Below, one piece after another: positions 56,881 to 64,000 of a stretch of DNA of 64,000 bases. Origin of the DNA: Nocardioides sp. (GTDB lineage Bacteria > Actinomycetota > Actinomycetes > Propionibacteriales > Nocardioidaceae). Numbering within the stretch: position 1 is the first letter of the stretch; the number at the start of each line of letters is the position of its first letter. The translations under genes and the position numbers were made by a program. The notes beneath the pieces were generated by a model, which ran no database searches, had not been told where the DNA came from, and worked only from the letters and a program-made list of their open reading frames with translations. The stretch lies in NCBI RefSeq assembly GCF_014360585.1, contig NZ_JACIXG010000004.1, forward strand, positions 1 to 64,000, read 5' to 3'.

Positions 56881-58482
56881 TCAGGAACGAGCCAGGCCGC
56901 GGATCGCGAGGTCGAGGTCCCGACGGCCGGCCCGGGAGACCACGGCCTCGACGACCTCGATGCCGCCGTTGGGCGAGGCGAGGGCGGCCTCGAGCTCGGG
57001 AACGGATGTCACCGCGAGGTGCGGGATCCGATGGGCGGCGCAGAGGGACTCCAGCGAGGTCCCGTGCGGGGTGCCGAAGAGCCGCTCGAAGCTGTCCGCG
57101 TAATCGTCGGCGCCCTGTTCGAGCGAGGCGAAGATCGAGCCGCCGTCGTCGTTGGCGACCACGATGGTGAGGTCGGGGCGGACCTCGTCGGGGCCGAGCA
57201 GGAGGCCTCCGGAGTCGTGCAGGAAGGTCACGTCACCCATCAGCGCGAGCGCACGCGTCGAGGAACGCCCGGCAGCAGCGCCGATCGCCGTGGAGACGAT
57301 GCCGTCGATGCCGGCCAGGCCACGGTTGGCCAGCACCTTCCGTCGCCCGCCGACCCGGTTGGGTCGCATCATCAGATCCAGGTCGCGTACGGGATTGGAG
57401 GGGCCCAGCATCAGCAGGCCACCGTCGGGAAGGGCGCGGGCGACGCAGGCAGAGACGTCGTACGCCGTCATCTCCGGCTGCTCGTGGAGCAGCCTGTCCA
57501 CCTGGCGGCTGATGGTGCGGTCGGCCTCCTGCCACTCCTCCAGCCACGCCGGATCAGGCTCACCCTCGACATGGAGCCTGTTGCGGATCGTGCGGTCGAC
57601 CCGGAACGGGCGCGCGGGCCAGACCCCATCGACCGGGGCCGCGATGATCTCGACGTCGCCACGTGCGAGCAGGTCGGTGACGGGCCGGGAGAGGGTCGGG
57701 TGGCCGTAGACGACGACGCGCTCGACCCGTTCGGCGAGCGGTGACTCCAGCAGCAGCCGGTAGGAGCGCAGGGCGTTGTCGCCCGTGCGGGCACCCGAGG
57801 AGGGCTCGGCGAGCAGCGGCCAGCCGCCGTCCTGGGCGAGGATGCGAGACGGCGGACCGGCGTCGTCACCGGCCACGACGACCGTGCGTGGCGTGCCGGC
57901 GCCGGTCGGGATCGACTCGTGGATCATCAGCTCCGGACGTACCGGCTCCGGACGCACCTCGACCTCCGGCGGCTCCCACCGGTCGGTCGGGGTCAGCGGG
58001 ACGTCGAGCTGAACGTTCCAGTGGACGGGGCCGCGTGCGGCGTCGAGCGCGGCCAGGTCGGCCTCGGCGGGCGCCTCGGCCAGGTCGAGCGTCTCCACGA
58101 GTCGGCCGAAGATGCCGACGTGGTCGGTGACCTGGTTGGCGCCGGTCTCGCGGAGCCGCGCCGGGCGATCGGCCGTGACGACGACCAGGGGCACGCCCGC
58201 GTGAGCGGCCTCGAGCACCGACGGGTGCAGGTTGGCGACCGCGGTGCCGGAGGTGCACATCACTGCCGCGCGCGAGCCGACCTTGGTCAGGCCGAGCGCG
58301 AAGAAGCCGGCGGACCGCTCGTCGATCCGGGTGTGCAGGCGCACCAGCCCCGCTCGCGCCGCGTCGAAGACGGCGAACGACAGCGGCGCGTTGCGTGATC
58401 CCGGGGCGATCACGATGTCGGTGACCCGCGCCTCGAGGAGCGTGGTGACGACCGTCCGGGCAAGCTCAGTTGCAGTGGCCAT
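56881..58482 (-). CDS. menD: SEPHCHC synthase (MenD)
   Basis: A 533-residue ThDP enzyme joining isochorismate with 2-oxoglutarate. N-terminal APGSRNAPLSFAVFD, RIDERSAGFFALGLTKVGSR, VMCTSGTAVANLHPSVLEA, TADRPARLRETGANQ; C-terminal ThDP site LALMGDVTFLHDSGGLLLG and IVVANDDGGSIFASLEQG. The ATG at 58482 (MATATELARTVV) follows GGAGCACGC; ATGs at 58497 and 58521 are alternatives. A 26-bp palindrome lies between it and menC. Confidence 0.94.
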   Translation of the reverse strand: MATATELARTVVTTLLEARVTDIVIAPGSRNAPLSFAVFDAARAGLVRLHTRIDERSAGFFALGLTKVGSRAAVMCTSGTAVANLHPSVLEAAHAGVPLVVVTADRPARLRETGANQVTDHVGIFGRLVETLDLAEAPAEADLAALDAARGPVHWNVQLDVPLTPTDRWEPPEVEVRPEPVRPELMIHESIPTGAGTPRTVVVAGDDAGPPSRILAQDGGWPLLAEPSSGARTGDNALRSYRLLLESPLAERVERVVVYGHPTLSRPVTDLLARGDVEIIAAPVDGVWPARPFRVDRTIRNRLHVEGEPDPAWLEEWQEADRTISRQVDRLLHEQPEMTAYDVSACVARALPDGGLLMLGPSNPVRDLDLMMRPNRVGGRRKVLANRGLAGIDGIVSTAIGAAAGRSSTRALALMGDVTFLHDSGGLLLGPDEVRPDLTIVVANDDGGSIFASLEQGADDYADSFERLFGTPHGTSLESLCAAHRIPHLAVTSVPELEAALASPNGGIEVVEAVVSRAGRRDLDLAIRGLARS

Positions 58483-58525
58483 GCGTGCTCCGTTCATCGG
58501 GCCAGGCGGGGCGGCAGACATGGCT

Positions 58526-58551
58526 CAGTTCCCCGCCATAGCGGGAAGGTG
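58526..58551. repeat. 26-bp CCCGCCATAGC palindrome, copy 2
   Basis: It begins CAGTTCCCCGCCATAGC and ends GGGAAGGTG; a near match to 45144-45169. It lies in the 75-base gap between menC and menD, where a 31-codon frame (58466-58561) starts in the menC ATGA and stops just inside menD. Confidence 0.6.
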
Positions 58552-58557
58552 TCGCGC

Positions 58558-59526
58558 TCATCGCAGGCTCTCCCGGTAGGCGAGGACATCGGCCAGGCGC
58601 CGGCGCCAGAACTCCGTACGCTCCGGAGAAGCCCGCAGCCCCGGGTCAGCGAGCAGGCGCTCGGGCACGGGCGAGACCGGGAGCACGGGCAGCACCCCGC
58701 CGGACGGAAGGAGCGGGGTGGCCGCGATCTCCTCGGTGAACATCGAGACCGTGCCGAGCCCGCAGGCGTAGGGAAGCTCCGGCAGCGCCGCCGCGAGCGC
58801 GATCCCCGCCGCCATGCCGACCGAGGTCTCCAGCGCCGAGGAGACCACGCACGGCAGCCCGATGTCCTCGGCGATCCGCAGGCAGGCACGTACGCCGCCC
58901 AGCGGCTGCACCTTCAGCACGGCCACGTCGGCGGCCTCGAGGTCGCGTACGCGATAGGGGTCCGCGGCTCGGCGGATCGACTCGTCGGCGGCGATCGGGA
59001 CGTCCACCTTGCGGCGTACCTCGGCCAGCTCCTCGACCGTGAGACAGGGCTGCTCGACGTACTCCAGGCCACCGGCGGCACTCTCCAGCACCCTGATCCC
59101 GGCGATCGCCTCGTCGACCGCCCAGAGCCCGTTGACGTCGATCCGCACCTTGCCGGCAGGGCCAAGCGCGTCCCGGACCGCCTCGACGCGGGCGATGTCG
59201 TCGGACAGGCTCTGCCCCGGATCGGCGACCTTCACCTTGGCGGTCGCGCACCCGGAGCGGGTCACGATCTCGTGGGCGCGCTCCGGTCCGACGGCCGGAA
59301 CGGTCGCGTTGACCGGCACGGTGTCACGGACCGGCGCGGGCCAGTCCCCCGCGGCCGCCTCCTCGGCGCAGCGCAGCCAGGGCTCGATCTCGGGGGTGTC
59401 GTAGTCGAGGAACGGCGACCACTCGGCCCATCCCCCGGCGCCTTCGAAGACGAGGCCCTCGCGCTCGGTGATCCCGCGGAACCGGGTGGTCATCGGAAGG
59501 GAGAAGACGTGCAGCTGGTCGTTCAT
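58558..59526 (-). CDS. menC: o-Succinylbenzoate synthase
   Basis: A 322-residue enolase-superfamily dehydratase. Acid/base Lys in ATAKVKVAD, metal ligands in VRIDVNGLW, YVEQPCL and IAADESIRR, and the second Lys in VAVLKVQPLGG. Its ATG (MNDQLHVFSL) overlaps the menE stop by ATGA. Its stop opens an ATGA at the menD side too. Confidence 0.93.
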   Translation of the reverse strand: MNDQLHVFSLPMTTRFRGITEREGLVFEGAGGWAEWSPFLDYDTPEIEPWLRCAEEAAAGDWPAPVRDTVPVNATVPAVGPERAHEIVTRSGCATAKVKVADPGQSLSDDIARVEAVRDALGPAGKVRIDVNGLWAVDEAIAGIRVLESAAGGLEYVEQPCLTVEELAEVRRKVDVPIAADESIRRAADPYRVRDLEAADVAVLKVQPLGGVRACLRIAEDIGLPCVVSSALETSVGMAAGIALAAALPELPYACGLGTVSMFTEEIAATPLLPSGGVLPVLPVSPVPERLLADPGLRASPERTEFWRRRLADVLAYRESLR

Positions 59527-60560
59527 CGGGCCGCCTCGTTGTTCGCGGCCAGTGCGAGCAGGGCCTGCCGGTCGGGTTTTCCGTTGTCGAGCAGCGGGAT
59601 CTCGTCGAGCATGACGACCTCCCGCGGGGCCCAGGAGCGAGGGTGCTCCGCGGCGACCCAGTCCCGGGCGGCGCTGGCGTCGATGTCGCCGACCACGAAG
59701 GCGACCAGCCGCTGGCCCCACTCCTCGTCGGGAGTGCCGAGCGCCTCCGCGGCCGTGACCGCCGGGTGCTCGCGGAGCCGCCTGGCGACGAGCGCCGCCG
59801 GCACCTTCACCCCACCGGTGATCACCATGTCGTCGACCCGACCGAGGATCCGGAGCCGACCGTCCTCGTCCAAGGTGCCGGCGTCGGAGGTGAGGAACCA
59901 GCCGTCCACCAGGGCGTTCGCGGTCTGCTCGGGGTCGTCCTGGTAGCCGTCGAAGAGCGTCGGCCCGCTGATCCGGACCCGTCCGTCGGTGCCGATCGCG
60001 ATCCCGACCCCGTCCAGCGGCATCGCGTCGTAGACGCAGCCACCGCAGGTCTCGGCAGATCCGTAGGTGGCGACGACGTCGACCCCGGCCTCTTCGGCGC
60101 GGGCGCGCAACGACGGGTCGATCGGGCCGCCGCCGAGCAGCAGAGTGTGGAAGCCGGCCAGCGCGGCGAGGTCGTCACCGCCCGACTCGAGGATCCGGTG
60201 CAGCTGGGTCGGGACCATCGAGACGAAGCGCGGCCCGGCCGCCATCGCCGCCGCGGCGTCGGCGAACGACCTGTGGGCCGCGGCGATCACCGGCTCGTGG
60301 CCGGCCAACAGCGACCTGGCGATCACGTTGGCCCCGGCGACGTACGATTCAGGGAGCGTCAGCAGCCACTGCCCGCTCGCCCCGACGCGGCGCGCCGACG
60401 CCGCTGCGGACGCCTTCACGGCTTCCCGCGACAACATCACCCGCTTGGGCCTGCCCGTCGACCCCGAGGTCTCCACGACCCAGTGCTCCGGGCCGCCTCC
60501 CCGGAGCCATTCAGCCATCGCAGCGACGGTGCTCTGAGCCCGTTCCACCGCGTCGTTCAT
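59523..60560 (-). CDS. menE: o-Succinylbenzoate-CoA ligase
   Basis: A 345-residue, short-form AMP-binding ligase. P-loop ETSGSTGRPKRVMLS, core VATYGSAETCGGCVYDA, hinge LTSDAGTLDEDGRLRILGRV, DDMVITGGVKV and the terminal catalytic Lys in LLDNGKPDRQALL. Shorter than E. coli MenE but common for actinobacteria. It starts the menE-menC-menD cluster; a 70-bp palindrome lies 61 bases upstream of its start. Confidence 0.92.
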   Translation of the reverse strand: MNDAVERAQSTVAAMAEWLRGGGPEHWVVETSGSTGRPKRVMLSREAVKASAAASARRVGASGQWLLTLPESYVAGANVIARSLLAGHEPVIAAAHRSFADAAAAMAAGPRFVSMVPTQLHRILESGGDDLAALAGFHTLLLGGGPIDPSLRARAEEAGVDVVATYGSAETCGGCVYDAMPLDGVGIAIGTDGRVRISGPTLFDGYQDDPEQTANALVDGWFLTSDAGTLDEDGRLRILGRVDDMVITGGVKVPAALVARRLREHPAVTAAEALGTPDEEWGQRLVAFVVGDIDASAARDWVAAEHPRSWAPREVVMLDEIPLLDNGKPDRQALLALAANNEAAR

Positions 60561-60620
60561 GAGGCAAACGCTATCCCCTGCCGGGTGGGGGTTCGCGGTG
60601 GGCCGGTGGGGCCCGCGGGC

Positions 60621-60690
60621 TGTAACACGCTGTTCGTAGGTCTATCCGGTCGTTATAACGGGCGAGTAGTCCTACGAACGACGTGTTACA
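60621..60690 (-). repeat. 70-bp imperfect palindromic element, copy 2
   Basis: Reverse complement identical to 2687-2756 at 68 of 70 positions; the two differences are adjacent in the centre. Read with the gene it follows, it starts 16 bases after the stop of the hydrolase-nuclease gene and has the same orientation as copy 1 relative to pucR. Confidence 0.9.
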
Positions 60691-60706
60691 CGTGGATCAG
60701 GCGCCG

Positions 60707-62674
60707 CTACTGGCCGCGGATCTTGTAGTCCGCCACCAGGCCGTGGTGGTCGGACTCCAGCCTGAACGTGGCATGGCGAGTGGCGGCGGCGGTCGCCCTC
60801 GATCCGAGGAGCCAGTCGATGGTGCCACCGCCGTCGTGGGTCGCCCAGCCCTGCGGGGGCGCGCCGAGGGTCTCGAAGGAGGAGGTCATCCCGGCCTTGG
60901 TCATCAGCGGTTTCGGCCCCCACGGATCCCCGTCGCCACCGCTGCGGGGGTAGGGAGAGTTGAGGTCACCGGCGACGAGCACAGGGCCGTACTTCTGCAG
61001 CCCCTGCGCCAGCCCGGCGAGCTTCGCGAAGCCGCGCTGGGCCTCGTCCCTACGCGCCTGGGGGCTCTTGGCGGGCGAGGTCATCGCATGGGTCGAGATG
61101 ACCGAGATACGGCCGGAGCCGTCGCTGCTCGCCAGGACCACCCAGGTGGCGTACCGGCTGTCGTTCTTGACCCCCGTGACCGGCTTGGTGAGCTGGACGA
61201 CGCCCTTGTCGACCGCCACCCAACGGTCGGTCCGCCACATGACCACAGGGCTGAGGGCCTGGCTGCGAGCGCCGTACTCGTCCGCCGAGGCTCGGTAGGA
61301 GCCGTAGCCCCGCACCGAGATGTCCGAGACCGAGCGCGACTGGGCCTCGTTCAAGGAGACGAAGTCGGGCCCGTGCTTCAAGACCCTCGCCAGGTCGGAG
61401 CGGTATCGCGAGCGGGACAGCGAGACCTTGATGTTGGCCTGCGCGATGCGCACCTGCGGGCCGGAGACGGCGGCCGGGGCGGCGGCAGGCTGGCCCGCGC
61501 GCGGTCCCACGCCGGGCAGCCCCGCGACCTGCTTGGTCGCCTCGAGGGTCTTGCCGATGTTCTTCTTCAGCCACGCCGCGGGGTCGACCTGGTCCTGCAG
61601 ATAGCCGCCACCGTGCGGGTGCACCTCGAAGTGGAGGTGGCAGCCGGTCGAGTTGCCCTCGCTGCCGACCTGTCCGATGACCTGTCCGGCCTTCACGCGC
61701 TGGCCCGGGCTGACCGAGAGCGACTGCATGTGGCCGTACCAGGTGGTCAGGTTGCCCGGCGCCGTCTGCACCTTCACCAGCCAGCGACCCGACCAGCCCC
61801 AGCCGCCGCCGGACTCGATCACGATGGTGCCGCCGTGGGCGGCCTGCACGGGCGTGCCGCACGGCGAGGAGTAGTCGTTGCCGGTGTGCATGTTGGCCCA
61901 GTTGGAGCCGCCGTTGCCGTAGTTGTTGTTGTCGAGCGCGAGGCCGGCCTGGATGGGACGTACGACGGAGGTGCTGATCCCGGCCATGCCGATCGTGCAG
62001 GACACGTCGGTCGCGGTGGCCGTCAGGTCGGCGGCCGAGACCCCGTCGGCGAGCGCGGCGACGAGGGCACGCGCCTCGTCCTCGTGCTGGGCGTACGCGA
62101 GCGGGAAGGCGGATCGCTGCACCGCCTGGGCGGCCGCGGTGACCTGCATCTTGCGCCAGCCCGCGATGTCCAGGAGACCGGTGTTGCCCGTGTGGGCGGC
62201 CACGCCGTAGAACGCCTGGGCGGACTTGACCGGGTTCATGATGTCGGCGATCGACCCCCAGCCGGAGATCGGACGCTGCTGGAAGAGGCCCACCGAGTCG
62301 CGGTCGCCGTAGTTGATGTTGCGCAGGGTGCTCTCCTGCATCGCGGTCGCGAGCGCGATCACCCATCCGTACGCCGGGACGCCGGCCTGCTTGCCGACCG
62401 CCACGATCGTGCGGGCGTTCTGGACCTGCTCGGTGGTGAACCCGGAGACGCTGCCCTCCGCCTCCTCACCGTCGACACCGACCCCGCCGCCGGTGGGGAT
62501 CGCGTTGGTCCCGCCGATGCAGCCCGACTCGGCCTGGTCCTGGTTGCTCTGCTCAGTGCTCGCCAAGCCCCCAATCAGGATCACCAAGGCACCCGTGACC
62601 ACCAGGACCAACGTGACCGCGGCGGCCACGAGCCCCCAGATGAGACGCGCTTTGGCGATCAGCATGGCAGGCAC
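60707..62674 (-). CDS. Secreted transglycosylase-like / M23 peptidase / EEP nuclease fusion
   Basis: A 655-residue protein. TM anchor (residues about 12-36), a lysozyme-like domain (AMQESTLRN, catalytic Glu about 114, then SVGLFQQRPISGWG), an M23 endopeptidase (His263 and Asp267 in HTGNDY, and HLHF with His346/His348), and a C-terminal DNase-I-like EEP domain (residues about 407-655: QANIKVSLSRSR, LNEAQSRS, STHAM, GDLNSPYP, GTIDWLL, SDHHGL). All three sets of catalytic residues appear present. GTG start follows GGGAGGTTAG. It could cut peptidoglycan and nucleic acid outside the cell, as in conjugation or competition (inference). Confidence 0.85.
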   Translation of the reverse strand: MPAMLIAKARLIWGLVAAAVTLVLVVTGALVILIGGLASTEQSNQDQAESGCIGGTNAIPTGGGVGVDGEEAEGSVSGFTTEQVQNARTIVAVGKQAGVPAYGWVIALATAMQESTLRNINYGDRDSVGLFQQRPISGWGSIADIMNPVKSAQAFYGVAAHTGNTGLLDIAGWRKMQVTAAAQAVQRSAFPLAYAQHEDEARALVAALADGVSAADLTATATDVSCTIGMAGISTSVVRPIQAGLALDNNNYGNGGSNWANMHTGNDYSSPCGTPVQAAHGGTIVIESGGGWGWSGRWLVKVQTAPGNLTTWYGHMQSLSVSPGQRVKAGQVIGQVGSEGNSTGCHLHFEVHPHGGGYLQDQVDPAAWLKKNIGKTLEATKQVAGLPGVGPRAGQPAAAPAAVSGPQVRIAQANIKVSLSRSRYRSDLARVLKHGPDFVSLNEAQSRSVSDISVRGYGSYRASADEYGARSQALSPVVMWRTDRWVAVDKGVVQLTKPVTGVKNDSRYATWVVLASSDGSGRISVISTHAMTSPAKSPQARRDEAQRGFAKLAGLAQGLQKYGPVLVAGDLNSPYPRSGGDGDPWGPKPLMTKAGMTSSFETLGAPPQGWATHDGGGTIDWLLGSRATAAATRHATFRLESDHHGLVADYKIRGQ

Positions 62675-62677
62675 GGT

Positions 62678-63217
62678 CTAACCTCCCGGGAGGATGTTGG
62701 CGACGTACCAGACGTTGCCGATCAGGGTCAGATAGACGATGACCTTCGGGCCGTCGGTGGCGACCTCGACGCGAGCCTCGGAGTCGTTCTGCTCCAGCAC
62801 CTTCGGCGGGCCGACGACCTTCGTGGCCGGCACCGTGGCGGGATCGGTGGGGCCCAGCGCCTGGGCCAGCGACTCGTCAGGGTTGGCAGCGTTGATCCCG
62901 GCCCACCACTGTTCGCTGGTCAGGTCGGGGCGCGCCCAGGCGGTGACGAACTTGGTCGCGGCGGCACCCGGGTCCGGCACCGGCGCGACGGACGCACCGG
63001 CGGATCCGCTGGCGCCCGCCGAGGCCGAGGCGGAGGCCCCGCGTCCCGGCTGCGCGGCCGGATCCGCCTCGGGAGCGTCGCTCCACTGGGCGATGACCCA
63101 GATGACGAAAACGATGCCGACAGCCACCGAGAAGAACCGGAACGGCGACCTCATGGGCCACCTCAGCAGCGGGGCGATGACCTCCCACAGCACACCCCGC
63201 GTCGTTGTCGACCGCAC
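62678..63217 (-). CDS. Hypothetical membrane-anchored protein
   Basis: A 179-residue protein with one membrane span (FFSVAVGIVFVIWVIAQW), a Ser/Ala-rich linker and an extracytoplasmic domain (TKFVTAWARPDLTSEQWWAG, DGPKVIVYLTLIGNVWYVAN). Such layouts occur in actinobacterial conjugation loci (VirB8-like folds), but I cannot confirm homology. It starts at the stop of the next upstream gene and is followed after three bases by the fusion enzyme. Confidence 0.65.
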   Translation of the reverse strand: MRSTTTRGVLWEVIAPLLRWPMRSPFRFFSVAVGIVFVIWVIAQWSDAPEADPAAQPGRGASASASAGASGSAGASVAPVPDPGAAATKFVTAWARPDLTSEQWWAGINAANPDESLAQALGPTDPATVPATKVVGPPKVLEQNDSEARVEVATDGPKVIVYLTLIGNVWYVANILPGG

Positions 63218-64000
63218 TACCGGGACCCTCCTTCACTTGGCCGCCAGCTCGAACCGTTGTCGACGGGCACCGAGCGGTTCCCGTTCGGCGAGTAGATGAC
63301 GAAGACCGGGTTGCCGTCCGAGTCGTAGTCCACGTTGGCCTCCGCCACGGGAGACTGTCGTGGCGGCTCCGGCTCGCGGTCGGCGTAGGAAGCGGAGGTG
63401 TAGTCGACGGGGCTCGGCGCCTCGGGGCGGTCCTGGGTGTAGACCTGCCCGGCGCGGCCACGGGGCGCCTCGTCGCGGGAGTGCGGCTCGTCGCGCTCGG
63501 CGGAGCGCGAGTCCATCCACTGGGTGGCCACCTGCTCACCGTCCCTGTCGCCCGCCGAGGACCCCAGGGCGTACGCCGCGGGGACGCTCGCGCTCGACCC
63601 GGCGCCCAGCGCTCCGGCGGCCGTCACCGGTGCCTGGCCCGGCACCTGCTGGGCGACCATCGTCGGCCGGCTGCCGGTCAGCTCATGCCCGGGCATGTAG
63701 ACCCCGCCCGGGCTCGTGACGGACCCGGTCCCGCCGCCGGCGGGCTGCGGGTCGGAGGTCGCGTCGCGGACCCCGGCCTCGGTGCCCGTCCGGGCGCCGA
63801 CGTACGAGGACAGCATCGAGCTCAGTCGGCCCATGCCCGGGATCGGGATCCCGTACGCAGCAGGGCGGGTGAGTCGCCAGGCCAGCATGGTCAGCACCGC
63901 GATCAGCCCCAGCTTGAGCACGAACCACATGTCGGTGGTCAAGATCGCCGAGTCGAACCGCAGCAGGAGCAGCGCGACCAGGAAGTAGATCGGGCCCATC
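63217..64000 (-). CDS. C-terminal part of a membrane protein, cut by the window edge
   Basis: About 260 residues are visible: two hydrophobic segments (MGPIYFLVALLLLRFDSA, FVLKLGLIAVLTMLAWRLT) and a long disordered cytoplasmic tail rich in Gly, Pro, Ser and Arg, ending NPVFVIYSPNGNRSVPVDNG. An ATG at 63999 exists but is probably internal, because the gene likely continues beyond 64000. TrbL/VirB6-type proteins of mobile elements have this shape; that is a guess. Confidence 0.55.
   Translation of the reverse strand, partial: MGPIYFLVALLLLRFDSAILTTDMWFVLKLGLIAVLTMLAWRLTRPAAYGIPIPGMGRLSSMLSSYVGARTGTEAGVRDATSDPQPAGGGTGSVTSPGGVYMPGHELTGSRPTMVAQQVPGQAPVTAAGALGAGSSASVPAAYALGSSAGDRDGEQVATQWMDSRSAERDEPHSRDEAPRGRAGQVYTQDRPEAPSPVDYTSASYADREPEPPRQSPVAEANVDYDSDGNPVFVIYSPNGNRSVPVDNGSSWRPSEGGSR

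Noticed and set aside
58466-58561. 31-codon frame between menC and menD as a gene
   Set aside because: It starts in an ATGA and stops just inside menD, so it could couple the two genes, but its sequence is largely a palindromic repeat and no conserved peptide is evident. It is mentioned under the repeat only.
59523-60560. menE as a truncated pseudogene because it is only 345 residues
   Set aside because: All motifs including the C-terminal catalytic Lys are present; short MenE proteins are usual in actinobacteria.

Overview
The window is high-GC actinobacterial chromosome, most likely from Nocardioides or a close relative in the Nocardioidaceae. The reasons are the GC-rich codon third positions, the frequent GTG starts and ATGA/GTGA gene overlaps, a menaquinone-linked 14-subunit complex I, and many dispersed GTCTCGACA-type palindromic repeats. 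The genus is an inference; there is no rRNA in the window.

Region 1 (1-20 kb) handles purine catabolism and glyoxylate disposal. On the plus strand a PucR-type activator is followed by a purine permease fused to an OHCU-decarboxylase-like domain, xanthine dehydrogenase xdhA-xdhB with xdhC, and guanine deaminase. On the minus strand, malate synthase and a DUF6986 aldolase-like protein are followed by a sensor-HTH regulator and the urate operon uraD-uraH-uricase-permease. Hydroxypyruvate isomerase lies at the left edge, and an IclR-family regulator (AllR-like) is divergent from malate synthase. Palindromes of the form TTCCG-N5-CGGAA, or their half-sites, sit in front of hydroxypyruvate isomerase, malate synthase/iclR and uraD. 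This suggests one regulon running from guanine through xanthine and urate towards allantoin, glyoxylate and malate.

Region 2 (19-28 kb) is accessory. It has a Tat-exported alpha carbonic anhydrase, a hydrolase remnant, a PPOX-fold protein, a MazG-like hydrolase, and a UPF0016/TMEM165 manganese exporter behind a yybP-ykoY-like riboswitch. A 3.5 kb stretch bounded by an intact tRNA-Tyr and a duplicated tRNA-Tyr 3' part looks like a decayed integrated island. It carries a compact operon for a 30-residue membrane peptide, a lipoprotein, an unusual Nramp transporter and two PRC-barrel-like proteins, plus a GAF-domain pseudogene. YajQ, an SRPBCC protein, an Rrf2 regulator and RarD follow.

Region 3 (28.8-45 kb) is the complete nuoA-N operon on the minus strand, coupled to a long-chain polyprenyl diphosphate synthase. 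Region 4 (45-60.6 kb) has menaquinone genes (menG, menF, menD, menC, menE) interspersed with housekeeping and hypothetical genes, a DUF222/HNH unit flanked by inverted repeats, a GH25 lysozyme, and an ArsR-AHSA1-TIGR03086 operon with twin operators. Together, nuo, the prenyl synthase and the men genes make the quinone and its main reductase. Region 5 (60.7-64 kb) encodes a secreted transglycosylase-like/M23/EEP-nuclease fusion and two membrane proteins, resembling the edge of a conjugation or type IV secretion locus.

The most notable patterns are these: a 70-bp imperfect palindrome present twice, each time just behind a stop codon; repeats read through inside nuoI, nuoG, nuoF and xdhA; and short bridging frames that keep ATGA coupling on both sides of inserts between xdhA/xdhB and nuoD/nuoE. 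All functional names come from reading the sequence; no database search was run.
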